Shown here: positions 10,041 to 19,059 of the stretch, in pieces
Layout: every line of letters starts with the position of its first letter
Numbering within the stretch: the first letter of the stretch is position 1
Source of the DNA: CALDOK01 sp964481655
GTDB taxonomy: Bacteria; Myxococcota_A; UBA796; JAFGLY01
Length of the DNA: 64,000 nucleotides
Direction: 5' to 3'
NCBI GenBank assembly: GCA_964481655.1
Contig: CAYZVO010000004.1
Coordinates: 28,170-92,169 of the forward strand
Translations under genes and position numbers: made by a program
The notes under the pieces: model-generated
Database searches by the model: none
What the model saw: only the letters and a program-made list of their open reading frames with translations
Told to the model about the DNA's origin: nothing

Positions 10041-13000
10041 CTAGTGGAAGTCCCGGCTCCGGGGTGAGACGTCCGGGGCCTGCTCGAGCTCGGCGACGTG
10101 GTAGGCGACGAGGCTCAGGGCCTCGTTCTCGCGCTGCAGCTTGCCGCGGATGACCACCAGGGTCGCGGTGCGCACGATGCGGCGCTGCCGCTGGTAGAGC
10201 TTGGGCCAGATGACCACGTTGAGCTGACCGGTCTCGTCCTCGAGGGTCAGGAACACCACCCCCGAGGCGGTGCCGGGCCGCTGCCGGCACGAGATGAGCC
10301 CCGCGACCCGCACGACCCGCCCGGCCTTGACCTCGGACAGCGCGGCCACCGGGTGCACGCCCTCGCGCTCGAGGCGGGCACGCTCGAGGCCGATGGGGTG
10401 CTGGTGCACGCTCAGGCCCACCGCCGCATAGTCCGACTCCAGGCGCTCGCGAGCGGTGGCCTCGGGCAGCTGGGGTGGTGGAGACCGGCGGGAGATGCCC
10501 GCGAACAGCGGGTTGTCCCACAGCCCCGCCACGGCCCACAGGGCATGGCGCCGGGACAGGCCCAGGGCCTGGAAGGCGTCGGCCCGGGCCAGCAGCTCGA
10601 GGGCGGCCCGGGGGAGCTGGCTGCGGGCGGCCAGATCGTTCAGGTCGCGGAAGCGGTCTTCGGCCCGGGCCCGTTCGAGCTGCTCGGCCCACTGCTGGCC
10701 GAAGCCCCGGATCAGCCGCAGCCCCAGCCGGACCGCGGGCTGGTCCGGGTCGTCGCTGGAAGGCTCCAGGCTGCAGTCCCAGCTGGACCGGGTGGCGTCG
10801 ATGGGGCGCACCTCGACGTCGTGGCGCTGCACATCGGCCACCAGAGCCCTCGGGGTGTAGAAGCCCATGGGCTGGCTGTTGATCAGCGCCGCGCAGAAGG
10901 CCGCCGGGTAGTGGTGCTTGAGCCAACAGGAGACGTAGACCAGCAGGGCGAAGGAGGCGGCGTGGGACTCGGGGAAGCCGTACTCGCCGAAGCCCTTGAT
11001 CTGTTCCACCATGCGATCGGCGTAGGTTCCGGTGATGCCGTTGGCCTCGAGGCCCTTGCGGAACTCCTCGGCGATGGGCCCCAGGGCGCCCTTGCGGCGC
11101 CAGGCGGCCATGGAGCGCCGCAGGCGGTCGGCCTGGCCCGCCGAGAAGCCCGCCACCGCCATGGCCGCCGCCATGACCTGCTCCTGGAAGATGGGCACCC
11201 CCAGGGTGCGCTCGAGGATGGGCTCGAGGGCCGGGTGGGGGTAGCGCACGGGCTCGAGCCCCTGGCGGCGCTTCAGGTAGGGGTGCACCATGCCCCCCTG
11301 GATGGGGCCGGGGCGCACGATGGCCACCTCGATGACCAGATCGTAGAAACAGCGGGGGCGCAGCCGGGGCAGCATGGACATCTGGGCCCGGCTCTCGATC
11401 TGGAACACGCCGACCGTGTCGGCACGACAGATCATGTCGTAGACAGCGGGATCCTCGGCGGGGACCGAGGCCAGGGTCCAGCGCCGCCCCCAGGGGGGCG
11501 TGGGGTGGGGTGGTGACTCATCACCCGGGCCGGCGGGGGTGGTGAACTGGCGGGCGTCGGCGGGATCGTCGGGGATGGCGCCGTGGGGGGCGAAACCGGA
11601 GACCAGGTCGAAGGCCTTGCGGATGGCGGTGAGCATCCCCAGCGACAGCAGATCGACCTTGACGAAGCCCACGTCGTCGATGTCGTCCTTGTCCCACTGG
11701 ATGACCGTGCGACCCTGCATGGTGGCGGGCTCGATGGGCACCCGGCCGCTCAGGTCGTCGTCGGTGAGCACGAAGCCCCCGACGTGGATGCCCACATGGC
11801 GCGGGAAGCCCCTCAGCTCGCCGGACAGCTCGACCGTGAGCTTCACCCGGTCCTCGGCGGGATCGAGGCCGGCGGCCTGGAGCTGATCGTCGGTGATGGG
11901 CTCCCGGCCCCAGTAGTCGGCCTGGCGGGCCATGGCGTCGATCTGGTCGAGGCCCAGGCCCAGGGCCTTGCCCACGTCGCGCACGGCGGAGCGGCGCCGG
12001 TAGGCGATGACCTCGTTGACCATGGCGGCCCGGTGGCGGCCGTATTTTTCATAGAGGTATTGGATGAGCTCCTCGCGCCGCTCGTGCTCGAAGTCCACGT
12101 CGATGTCGGGGGGCTCGCCCCGCTCGGCGCTGATGAAGCGCTCGAAGAGCAGGGTGGAGCGCGAGGGGTCCACCGCCGTGATCCCCAGAGCGAAGCAGAC
12201 CGCGCTGTTGGCCGCCGAGCCCCGGCCCTGGCAGAGGATGCCCCGGGAGCGGGCGAACTGCACGGCGTCGTGGACGGTGAGGAAGTAGGCGGCGAAGCCC
12301 AGCTGCTCGATGATGCCCAGCTCGTGGTCGACCTGGGCCTGGACCGTCGCGGGGACCCCCGCGGGGTAGCGCTCCGCCAGGCCCTGGCGCACCAGCTGCA
12401 CGAGCCAGGACATGGGGCTGTGGCCGTCGGGCACCACCTCGCGGGGGTAGCGGTAGTCCAGCTGGGCCAGGGAGAAGCTGTGCTCGGCGGCGATGGCGGC
12501 GCTGGTGCGCACCGCGTCGGCGAGGCGCCCCGGCGCGTCACCCCCGATGGCGCGCCCCACAGCCTGGAAGAGGGCGTGGGCCTGGGCTGGGGAGCGCAGC
12601 ACCCGGGCGGCGTTGGGGGCCAGGGCGCGCCCGGCCGCGTCGATGGTTGTGCGGCGGCGGATGCAGGTGATCACGTCCAACAGGCGCTTGCGATCCGGGT
12701 GGTGCTGCTGCACGTCGCCCACCGCGACCAGAGGCAAGCCGGCCCAGCGGGCCAGGCGCAGGCTGGCGCCGATGTGCGCGGCATCGCCCGGCTGGAGGGC
12801 GCAGCTGACCGCCAGGGCGATGCGATCGCCGAAGGCCTCTCGCAGGGGCGAGAGCTGGGCCACGGACCAGGGCCCGTGCAGCAAGGCGGTGAGGCCGGTG
12901 GCGTGCTCGAGCAGATCGGGCAGCTGGTGCAGGGCCTGACCCTTGGGCTGATCCCGACGGCCGATGGTGAGCAGTCGGCAGAGGCTGGCCCAGCCGGCGC

Positions 13001-13256
13001 GATCCCGCACCAGCACCACGACGCTGGGGAGGTCCTGCAGGGTGAGCAGCGCGCCGACCACCAGCTTCACCCCGTGCTCACGGGCCGCCCGGTGGGCCCG
13101 AACCATGCCGTAGACACCGTCGCGATCGGTGATGGCGACGGACGACAGGCCCAGCTCGGCGGCCTGGGCGACCAGCTCTTCGGGCGACGAGGCCCCCTCG
13201 AGGAACGAGAAGTAGGAGCGGCAGAACAGCTCGGCGTAGGGGGGCGGCGCGCTCAC
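10041..13256 (-). CDS. dnaE2: Error-prone DNA polymerase III alpha subunit
   Basis: This 1071-aa C-family polymerase belongs to the damage-inducible DnaE2/ImuC type. An N-terminal PHP domain begins at YAELFCRSYFSFLEGASSPEEL. The palm carries the catalytic aspartates in PPDIDVDFEHERREELI (about residues 378-393). Further on are QGRGSAANSAVCFALGIT and a C-terminal OB-fold (VRVAGLISCRQRPGTASGVVFLTLED). The GTG at 13256 overlaps the imuB stop (GTGA); the longer frame upstream is only antisense-like extension. A Pro-rich insertion (around GDESPPHPTPPWGRRW) precedes the fingers region. It acts with ImuB in translesion synthesis. Confidence 0.93.
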   Translation of the reverse strand: MSAPPPYAELFCRSYFSFLEGASSPEELVAQAAELGLSSVAITDRDGVYGMVRAHRAAREHGVKLVVGALLTLQDLPSVVVLVRDRAGWASLCRLLTIGRRDQPKGQALHQLPDLLEHATGLTALLHGPWSVAQLSPLREAFGDRIALAVSCALQPGDAAHIGASLRLARWAGLPLVAVGDVQQHHPDRKRLLDVITCIRRRTTIDAAGRALAPNAARVLRSPAQAHALFQAVGRAIGGDAPGRLADAVRTSAAIAAEHSFSLAQLDYRYPREVVPDGHSPMSWLVQLVRQGLAERYPAGVPATVQAQVDHELGIIEQLGFAAYFLTVHDAVQFARSRGILCQGRGSAANSAVCFALGITAVDPSRSTLLFERFISAERGEPPDIDVDFEHERREELIQYLYEKYGRHRAAMVNEVIAYRRRSAVRDVGKALGLGLDQIDAMARQADYWGREPITDDQLQAAGLDPAEDRVKLTVELSGELRGFPRHVGIHVGGFVLTDDDLSGRVPIEPATMQGRTVIQWDKDDIDDVGFVKVDLLSLGMLTAIRKAFDLVSGFAPHGAIPDDPADARQFTTPAGPGDESPPHPTPPWGRRWTLASVPAEDPAVYDMICRADTVGVFQIESRAQMSMLPRLRPRCFYDLVIEVAIVRPGPIQGGMVHPYLKRRQGLEPVRYPHPALEPILERTLGVPIFQEQVMAAAMAVAGFSAGQADRLRRSMAAWRRKGALGPIAEEFRKGLEANGITGTYADRMVEQIKGFGEYGFPESHAASFALLVYVSCWLKHHYPAAFCAALINSQPMGFYTPRALVADVQRHDVEVRPIDATRSSWDCSLEPSSDDPDQPAVRLGLRLIRGFGQQWAEQLERARAEDRFRDLNDLAARSQLPRAALELLARADAFQALGLSRRHALWAVAGLWDNPLFAGISRRSPPPQLPEATARERLESDYAAVGLSVHQHPIGLERARLEREGVHPVAALSEVKAGRVVRVAGLISCRQRPGTASGVVFLTLEDETGQLNVVIWPKLYQRQRRIVRTATLVVIRGKLQRENEALSLVAYHVAELEQAPDVSPRSRDFH

Positions 13257-14869
13257 GCGGACACCGCGGGGGTGGGGGAGCCCTGGTCGAAGAGGCCGTG
13301 CAGGAAGGCGTGCCCGAGCTCGCGGAAGACCCACAGCCCGCGGCCGTCCTGCAGCTCGAGGGACCAGTAGCGGCGGTCGAGCCCGGCGGCCCACCACTCG
13401 ACGTTGAGCAGCTCGGGCCCCCAGCAGCGCCGCACCGGCAGCCAGCGACCCTCGAGCTGGACCCGCCGCGGTGGGCCGAGGCGTGGCTCGAGCTGCACGG
13501 GCTTGGGCTCGGACAGCATCAAGGCCGGGCGCGGCAGGGGCAGGGAGAAGCGCCAGGCTTCGTGGGGCCAGGCCGGGTCCAGGTCCTTGGCGCCCTGCTT
13601 GGTGGAGGCGGGGGGCGCAGCCTGGGCGGCCTGCTGGAGGCCGGGCTCCACGAAGCGGCCCTGCGCGTCGAAGCTGGAGCCAGGGGCCCAGGCGGCCTCG
13701 GGTCGCCAGCGATCCCGGGGCTGGGGGGTGAACATGGCCGCCGGCCCGAGGCTGTCGGCCAGCCGCGCGGCGACACCGGCCAGGGACTCGAGGGGCTCGC
13801 CCCCGGCGAGCAGGGGGGCCTGCGCCCCCGCGAAGGGGACCGGGCTGAGCTCCAGGGTCAGGCCGAGCACCGGGGCCGCCAGCTGCAGGCCCTCGAGGCG
13901 GCGGCGCAGCAGGCGGACGAGGCGCTCGGGATCGCGCACGGGGCGGCCTGTGCGCAGGGAGAGGCGCAAGCTGCCGGCGTCCTCGAGGGTCAGGATCAGC
14001 ACCAGGCCCACCAGGCCCTGGGCCCCCGCCTCGAGCTGCGCGCAGAGATCCCCGCAGAGCCGCTTGAGCACGAACAGCAGCGGCTCGACGGCGCTGACGG
14101 GGGCCGGGAGCTCCCAGCCGACGCGCATGCGCTCACCCTCGACCCGCGCGGCCATGGGCAGGCTGCCCAGCCCCCCGCGGGCCAGGCGCTGCAGGCGCAC
14201 GGCTTCGGCCCCGAAGCGACCCGCCACATCGGCCGGCGCGAGGACGGCCAGCTCCCCCACCCGACGCAGGCCGAGATCATGCAGCAGCCGGGCGAGACGC
14301 GGGCTGGGCTCGAGGGCGCGCAGGGGCAGCGGAGCCAGGGCCTGGGCAAGACCGGCGGGGGGGACCACCACATCGCGGGGGGCCCAAGCCGCCAGCACCC
14401 GCGCGGCGAAGAGATCATCGGCGATCACGACCCGCGCGTCGTGCCCCAGCAGCTGCAGGCGGTCGGCCGCCCCGGCCAGCAGCGCGGGCTCGGGCGTGGG
14501 TGGGCGCGCGCCACCGCCGGGGGGGACCAGCTCGGCCGCCAGGCCGTCGGGGGGCAGCGGCGCCACGGCGGGGGCGAAGCGCGACAGCTGCCAGGCGAGC
14601 TCGGCGAGATCCAGGGACTCGTCATCGGGCTCGAGCAGCTCGATGGCCAGATCCGGCAGCAGGGCGCGGGCCGCCGCCAGGGTCATGCCGTGCTCGATGC
14701 CGGCCCGTGCAGCGCGCGAGGTGCAGGCCTGCACCCGCAGGGCGCTCTTCTGTTCGGCCACCAGCACCACGGCCTGGCGCGGATCCCAGCCGCAACGGTC
14801 CAGCCGGAAGCCCGGCAGGTGGCAGACCAGGTAGCGGGGCCCTGTGGCCGCGGGTGGTGAGGGACTCAT
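13253..14869 (-). CDS. imuB: ImuB, Y-family polymerase-like mutagenesis factor
   Basis: This 538-aa Y-family homolog lacks the usual polymerase catalytic acidic residues near its N-terminus (CHLPGFRLDRCGWDPRQAVVLV). It is thus of the ImuB type, which bridges DnaE2 to the beta clamp. The C-terminal GLWVFRELGHAFLHGLFD is typical of the family. It is translationally coupled to dnaE2. No imuA or recA-like third gene is next to it in this window. The ATG at 14869 lies only 2 nt from an 18-bp SOS palindrome, with no obvious Shine-Dalgarno, so a leaderless mRNA is possible. Confidence 0.88.
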   Translation of the reverse strand: MSPSPPAATGPRYLVCHLPGFRLDRCGWDPRQAVVLVAEQKSALRVQACTSRAARAGIEHGMTLAAARALLPDLAIELLEPDDESLDLAELAWQLSRFAPAVAPLPPDGLAAELVPPGGGARPPTPEPALLAGAADRLQLLGHDARVVIADDLFAARVLAAWAPRDVVVPPAGLAQALAPLPLRALEPSPRLARLLHDLGLRRVGELAVLAPADVAGRFGAEAVRLQRLARGGLGSLPMAARVEGERMRVGWELPAPVSAVEPLLFVLKRLCGDLCAQLEAGAQGLVGLVLILTLEDAGSLRLSLRTGRPVRDPERLVRLLRRRLEGLQLAAPVLGLTLELSPVPFAGAQAPLLAGGEPLESLAGVAARLADSLGPAAMFTPQPRDRWRPEAAWAPGSSFDAQGRFVEPGLQQAAQAAPPASTKQGAKDLDPAWPHEAWRFSLPLPRPALMLSEPKPVQLEPRLGPPRRVQLEGRWLPVRRCWGPELLNVEWWAAGLDRRYWSLELQDGRGLWVFRELGHAFLHGLFDQGSPTPAVSA

Positions 14870-14871
14870 TC

Positions 14872-14889
14872 ATTGAACATATGTTCAAT
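14872..14889. promoter_or_regulatory. LexA (SOS) box upstream of imuB-dnaE2
   Basis: ATTGAACATATGTTCAAT is a perfect 18-bp palindrome containing GAAC-ATAT-GTTC. This matches the Gram-positive/actinobacterial-type LexA consensus GAAC-N4-GTTC. It lies directly upstream of the imuB ATG. A weak TTGAGC-N17-TATGTT promoter on the minus strand would put the box over the -10 and transcription start near the ATG (inference). Confidence 0.85.
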
Positions 14890-14962
14890 CCGCCCGGGGC
14901 TCAAGTCATACTATCGCCAATTGCGGTCATGTTCTGTCCGCAACACCCCATCCCCTGGACAC

Positions 14963-14994
14963 AAAACGACCCGAGCGGCGAACCGCCCGGGTCG
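14963..14994 (-). terminator. Rho-independent terminator of cysC
   Basis: Arms 14967-14978 and 14983-14994 pair over 12 bp with one mismatch around a CGAA/TTCG tetraloop. On the minus strand they are followed by TTTTGT. The hairpin lies 20 bp beyond the cysC stop. Confidence 0.85.
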
Positions 14995-15014
14995 TCGTGC
15001 TGGAAGAACCGCTG

Positions 15015-15623
15015 CTAGGCGGAGATCAGACCGCGCTCGATGAGCTGGTCGATGACCTGCTGGGCGGACTCCTCGACGGTGCAGTCGGTGGTGACCTTCA
15101 GCTCGGGGTTCTCGGGGTACTCGTAAGGAGCGCTCACGCCGGTGAACTGGGGGATGATGCCCGCGCGGGCCTTCTTGTACAGACCCTTGGGATCACGGCC
15201 CTCGCAGACCTCGAGGGAGCTGTCGACCAGGCACTCGAGGAAGCGGCCCTCGGCCACGCGGCCGCGCGCGATGTCGCGGTCGGCGATGTAGGGGCTGATG
15301 AAGGCGGTCAGGGTGACGACGCCGGCGTTGGAGAACAGGGCCGCGACCTCGCCGATGCGGCGGATGTTCTCGGCGCGGTCCTCGGGGGAGAAGCCGAGGT
15401 CCTTGTTGAGACCGAAGCGGATGTTGTCGCCATCGAGCACGAAGGCGTGGACGCCGCGCTGGATGAGCATCTGCTCGACCTTCACCGCCACGGTGCTCTT
15501 GCCCGAGCCGGACAGGCCGGTGAGCCAGATGACGCAGCCCTTCTGGTTGAAGGTGCTCTCGCGCTCCTCGGGGCTGACGAGACCGATGTGCTTGGTGATG
15601 TTGGTGGCCTTCTGCTCGACCAT
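15015..15623 (-). CDS. cysC: Adenylylsulfate (APS) kinase
   Basis: This 202-aa enzyme phosphorylates APS to PAPS using ATP in sulfate assimilation. It has the P-loop WLTGLSGSGKST (about residues 33-44), the DGDN(I)R motif FVLDGDNIRFGLNKDLGFSPEDR, and the substrate-loop TAFISPYIADRD with the conserved Ser. The ATG at 15623 is preceded by GAGGAG; the longer frame upstream is spurious. No cysN/cysD or sat gene is adjacent. The gene is monocistronic, with a good terminator. Confidence 0.93.
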   Translation of the reverse strand: MVEQKATNITKHIGLVSPEERESTFNQKGCVIWLTGLSGSGKSTVAVKVEQMLIQRGVHAFVLDGDNIRFGLNKDLGFSPEDRAENIRRIGEVAALFSNAGVVTLTAFISPYIADRDIARGRVAEGRFLECLVDSSLEVCEGRDPKGLYKKARAGIIPQFTGVSAPYEYPENPELKVTTDCTVEESAQQVIDQLIERGLISA

Positions 15624-15781
15624 GATTCGCTCCTCGATGGGGGGGAAAGGTTGGAAAGGGGCCGCCCCTATCGCAGCCCCCCCGCCCGGGCAACCGAGGC
15701 ATCTCCGGAACAGGACACAGGCCACACAGGGACCGCACTGCACTGCTGCGCGGGGGCGGGGCCACGCGATAGCAGGGGGCG

Positions 15782-16804
15782 ATGCACGCCTCCCCTCCAC
15801 CACCCGACGCCCTCGCCCGCCGCTTCCCGGAGCTGGGCATCCCCCGCCTCGCGCTGGGCTGCTTCCCCACCCCGGTGGAGCGTCTGCCCATCGCCCCCGG
15901 CGGCGTGGAGCTGTGGGTGAAGCGCGACGACCTCGCCGGCGAGCACTACGGCGGCAACAAGGTCCGCAAGCTCGAGTACCTCCTGGCGGCCCACCAGGGG
16001 CAGCCCCTGCTGACCATCGGGGCCGACGGCTCCCACCACATCCTCGCCACCGCTCTGTACGGCCGCATGGTGGGCTGTGAGACCTACGGGGTCATGGCCC
16101 CCCAGCCCTCCAACCCCCATGTCCGCGAGAACCGGGCGCTCATCGAGGGCCTGCTCGCCGACTGGGTGGACGTGCCCACCCGCCTGCTGATCCCCGCCGG
16201 GATGCTGCGCCTGCGCCTGCGCCTGGCCAAGGCGGGCCTCCCCTCCCCCGTGGACATCCCCGCCGGCGGCTCCAACCCCACCGGCTCCCTGGGCTGGGTC
16301 GCCGGGGGTCTCGAGCTCGCCGAGCAGGTCCGCGACGGCCTGCTCCCCGAGCCCGATCAGGTCTGGCTGCCCCTGGGCAGCGGCGGCAACGCCGCGGGCC
16401 TGCTGGTGGGGCTGCGCCTGGGCGGCCTGCGCACCCGGGTCATGGCGGTGCGGGTGGTGGAGCGTCCCCTCACCAGCGGCACCGCCACCCGCCTGCTGGC
16501 CCACCGCACCCTTCGCCTGCTGCGCGCCCACGGCCTGAGCGAGCCCGTGAGCCTGGGGGGCTTCGAGGTGATCGAGGGCTACCTCGGCGGTGGCTACGGC
16601 CACGACACCCCCGACGCAGCCCGGGCGGCCCACATCGCCCGCACCGAGCTGGGCCTGGCCCTCGAAGGAACCTACACCGCCAAGGCCATGGCGGGCTGCC
16701 TGGACCACCTGCGCACCGCGCGGGGTGTGCGCACCGCCCTGTTCCTCGACACCGTCTCCTCCCGGCCCCTGCCGGACCCCGCCAGCGTCCCGGAGCCGGC
16801 GTGA
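15782..16804 (+). CDS. PLP-dependent D-cysteine desulfhydrase/ACC deaminase-like enzyme
   Basis: This 340-aa fold-II PLP enzyme has the family pattern LWVKRDDLAGEHYGGNKVRKLEYLL; the Lys in GGNKVRKLE binds PLP. PAGGSNPTGSLGWV and the glycine loop LPLGSGGNAAGLLVGL follow. The group includes D-cysteine desulfhydrase and ACC deaminase; the substrate is not settled by sequence. The stop overlaps the next gene (GTGA), which encodes a methyltransferase. It starts 158 bp from cysC in divergent orientation; an inverted CTATCGC/GCGATAG pair bounds that spacer. Confidence 0.85.
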   Translation: MHASPPPPDALARRFPELGIPRLALGCFPTPVERLPIAPGGVELWVKRDDLAGEHYGGNKVRKLEYLLAAHQGQPLLTIGADGSHHILATALYGRMVGCETYGVMAPQPSNPHVRENRALIEGLLADWVDVPTRLLIPAGMLRLRLRLAKAGLPSPVDIPAGGSNPTGSLGWVAGGLELAEQVRDGLLPEPDQVWLPLGSGGNAAGLLVGLRLGGLRTRVMAVRVVERPLTSGTATRLLAHRTLRLLRAHGLSEPVSLGGFEVIEGYLGGGYGHDTPDAARAAHIARTELGLALEGTYTAKAMAGCLDHLRTARGVRTALFLDTVSSRPLPDPASVPEPA

Positions 16805-17682
16805 GCCTCCACACCCTCACCCTGCTGCGGCTGCTGCTCGCCAGAGATCCGGCGGCGCTGATGGCGGCCTTCTACCGCTTCGCCGATCCGATCTTCGAGG
16901 CGGTCACCCGTGACAGCGGGCTGATCAACGTGGGCATGGCCGCCGACCCCGCCACCGCCGACCTGGCGGAGGCCCAGCGGGACCTGGTGCGCCACACCGT
17001 CCGAGCGCTGCCGCGGACGAGCCGGGACGGTGGCCCGGCGCGCTGGCTCGAGACGGGCTGCGGCTGGGGCGGACCCGCCGCGCTGCTGGCCGCGGAGCAC
17101 CCCGACCTGCGCATCCACGCCCTCGACATCAGCCCCGAGCACGCCGCCGCGACCCGCGCGCGGGTCGCGCCCTTCGGCTCGCGGGTGCGGGTGCACCTGG
17201 CGGACGCCCAGCACGTCCCCTTCCACGCCGCCAGCTTCGACGGCGTCTACGCCATCGAGTCCGCCTTCCACTACCCCCGCAAGGAAGAATGGGTGCACGA
17301 GGTCCACCGCCTGCTGCGCCCCGGTGGCCGGGTCGCCATCGCCGACTTCGTCCTCCATCCCCAGCACACCCGCCCCCTCGAGCGCGCCGCCATGGCCCCG
17401 AACATGCGCATCGGCGCCATGCCCGGCCTCTTCACACCCGAGCGCTGGGTGGACGCCTTCGAGGCCGGGGGGCTGGTGGATGTGGAGCTCGAGGACGTCA
17501 CCCCCGCCGTGATCGGGTTGCTGGGCCGCTGGGCCGACCGCATGCGGCAGGAGCACGCCCAGCTGCGGCGCCGCTACCCGCGGGCGCTGCTGGCCTACTA
17601 CGCCCTGGGCCTGGAACGACTCGCCGCCCGCGGGGCCGAGGCGCCCGTGGGCTACGTGATTGTGCGGGGGCAGCGTCCCTGA
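16801..17682 (+). CDS. SAM-dependent methyltransferase (class I)
   Basis: This 293-aa methyltransferase has motif I LETGCGWGGPAALLAAEHP (about residues 82-100), acidic motif II IHALDISPEHAAATRARV, a LADAQHVPFHAASFDGVYAIESAFHYP post-motif, and LLRPGGRVAIADFVL. The pattern resembles small-molecule methyltransferases of the tocopherol/polyketide type. The acceptor is unknown. The GTG start overlaps the PLP-enzyme stop, so the two are co-translated and may act in one pathway (inference). Confidence 0.82.
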   Translation: MSLHTLTLLRLLLARDPAALMAAFYRFADPIFEAVTRDSGLINVGMAADPATADLAEAQRDLVRHTVRALPRTSRDGGPARWLETGCGWGGPAALLAAEHPDLRIHALDISPEHAAATRARVAPFGSRVRVHLADAQHVPFHAASFDGVYAIESAFHYPRKEEWVHEVHRLLRPGGRVAIADFVLHPQHTRPLERAAMAPNMRIGAMPGLFTPERWVDAFEAGGLVDVELEDVTPAVIGLLGRWADRMRQEHAQLRRRYPRALLAYYALGLERLAARGAEAPVGYVIVRGQRP

Positions 17683-17765
17683 CAGCGAAGGGCGGCGTTG
17701 TGCTGCGGCGACACGCCGACAGCAGGAACGTCGTCGCTCGAGGACGCCGTAGGTCGGCCTCGAGC

Positions 17766-18107
17766 CTACTTGCGGCGGGCTTCCCGCACGCGCAGGGCGA
17801 GGACGCCGCGCTCCTGCTCGAGCTCCGGGTCCCATTCATCCAGGCCGCGGATGCTGGCCACAGCTTCGTCGCCGGTCTCGGCGGTGGGGACCAGGTTGCG
17901 GTGACCTTCGGTCTCGATCAGGGCTTCGAGGCTGGGGTAGCGCCGGACCATGCCGACCATGATGCTGCCGAAGCTGCCGAACTCGAGCCGGTCGCCGGAG
18001 GAGATGAACATGTAGTCGTCGCTGGACAGCAAGACGTAGACCGTCTTGAGGCCCTGTTCCATCTCGAGAAATGCCTCCTCGTACAGCGGGGCGTCGTAGG
18101 TGGCCAT
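17766..18107 (-). CDS. ASCH-domain-like RNA-binding protein
   Basis: This 113-aa protein carries the strand pattern of ASCH/PUA-like domains: LKTVYVLLSSDDYMFISSGDRLEFGSFGSIMVGMVRRYPSLEALIE, then LVP and GVLALRVREA at the end. Such domains often bind RNA or act as coactivators. The start ATG at 18107 is clear. It sits between a methyltransferase (convergent) and a HIT protein on the same strand upstream, with a 95-bp spacer. The family call is from pattern only. Confidence 0.65.
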   Translation of the reverse strand: MATYDAPLYEEAFLEMEQGLKTVYVLLSSDDYMFISSGDRLEFGSFGSIMVGMVRRYPSLEALIETEGHRNLVPTAETGDEAVASIRGLDEWDPELEQERGVLALRVREARRK

Positions 18108-18202
18108 GGCTCATTCCCTGTCGGCTGGGGGGTTCAACGCTGAGCAAACGACATGAGTCAGCGGCGTCTCTAGCACGATCGTGGACAGTTCGCCCACCTT
18201 GG

Positions 18203-18544
18203 CTAGCCGGGTGGCCAGCCCAGCCGGCGCCCCGACAGCAGGTGGACATGGAGGTGTTCGACCTCCTGCCCGGCGTCTCGCCCGTTGTTCAGCACGAGGC
18301 GGTAGCCGCTGTCCGTCAGGCCCAGGGCCGCCGCGGCCTGCCGCGCGCCCCAGAACAGGCGGCCCAGCAGCTCGACCTGCTCAGGCTCCGCGTCCTCGAG
18401 GCGCGGGATGGGCTCCCGCGGCACGATCAGCAGGTGCGTGGGCGCCTGGGGTGAGATGTCGCGGAACGCGACGACGTGCTCGTCCTGATAGACGATGTCG
18501 GCGGGGATCTCCCCCGCCATGATCCGCTCGAAGATGGTGGGCAT
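18203..18544 (-). CDS. hinT: HIT-family (HINT) nucleotide phosphoramidase
   Basis: This 113-aa protein is a typical HINT-type purine nucleoside phosphoramidase. The N-terminus is MPTIFERIMAGEIPADIVYQD, the core is VAFRDISPQAPTHLLIVPREPI, and the histidine triad is EVEHLHVHLLSGR. Canonical family members have HxHxHxx; here the first His of the triad is replaced by Glu (EVEHLHVHLL aligns with EVFHLHVHLL), but the HLHVH core is intact. Length fits the family exactly. Confidence 0.92.
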   Translation of the reverse strand: MPTIFERIMAGEIPADIVYQDEHVVAFRDISPQAPTHLLIVPREPIPRLEDAEPEQVELLGRLFWGARQAAAALGLTDSGYRLVLNNGRDAGQEVEHLHVHLLSGRRLGWPPG

Positions 18545-18560
18545 GGCGCCTCTGGATGGG

Positions 18561-19055
18561 TCAGTAGCGCGCCTGCAGCGGCAGGATCAGGATGCCGTCT
18601 TCGTGCTTGGGGCCAGCGACGATCACGGTGCCGTTGCGGTTCACGCTGAGGGTCGTGTCCAGCAGCTTGTTGTCCTGGCGTCCGAAGAACTGGATCCGGA
18701 ACTGGGCCCGCTGGGCGTCCCGGGACTTGAGGGTCACGGTGACCTTGCGGTTGCCCACCAGCTGGAAGGTGCTGGTGCCGCCGGGGGACAGCTCTGCCTG
18801 GTAGGTGTCCAGCAGGCTGTAGCCGCTGTAGCGGAGGAAGCTGAGGTGGCGCTGCAGGTGCTGCAGCTGGGGGTCGATGCCGCTGTGGCTGTCGGAGGCG
18901 GCCACCACCAGCATCTGCAGGTTCACCTTGCCGGGGGCGGCGGCCCGCGCCGGCTGCCGGCCCTGGGCCCAGGCGTCGCCCGCGGGCAGACCCATGACGA
19001 GCACGAGCAGCGCGGCGAGCAGCCAGATGGGAAGGCGAAGGCGGGCGCAGGTCAC
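18561..19055 (-). CDS. Secreted protein of unknown function in ECF-sigma operon
   Basis: This 164-aa protein has a strong signal peptide (WLLAALLVLVMGLPAGDAWA, cleavage about residue 30). A predicted beta-rich domain follows (LQMLVVAASDSHSGIDPQLQHLQRHLSFLRYSGYSLLDTYQAELSPGG...). The periplasmic domain has no cysteines. Its start is 4 nt from the anti-sigma stop, so it belongs to the ECF operon and might be an envelope-stress effector or sensor. I do not recognise a named family. Confidence 0.75.
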   Translation of the reverse strand: MTCARLRLPIWLLAALLVLVMGLPAGDAWAQGRQPARAAAPGKVNLQMLVVAASDSHSGIDPQLQHLQRHLSFLRYSGYSLLDTYQAELSPGGTSTFQLVGNRKVTVTLKSRDAQRAQFRIQFFGRQDNKLLDTTLSVNRNGTVIVAGPKHEDGILILPLQARY

Positions 19056-19059
19056 GGCA

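Noticed and set aside
15782..17682. Small biosynthetic gene cluster from the PLP enzyme and methyltransferase
   Set aside because: Only two genes are coupled and no synthase, transporter or regulator joins them; a two-gene pathway step is all that can be supported.
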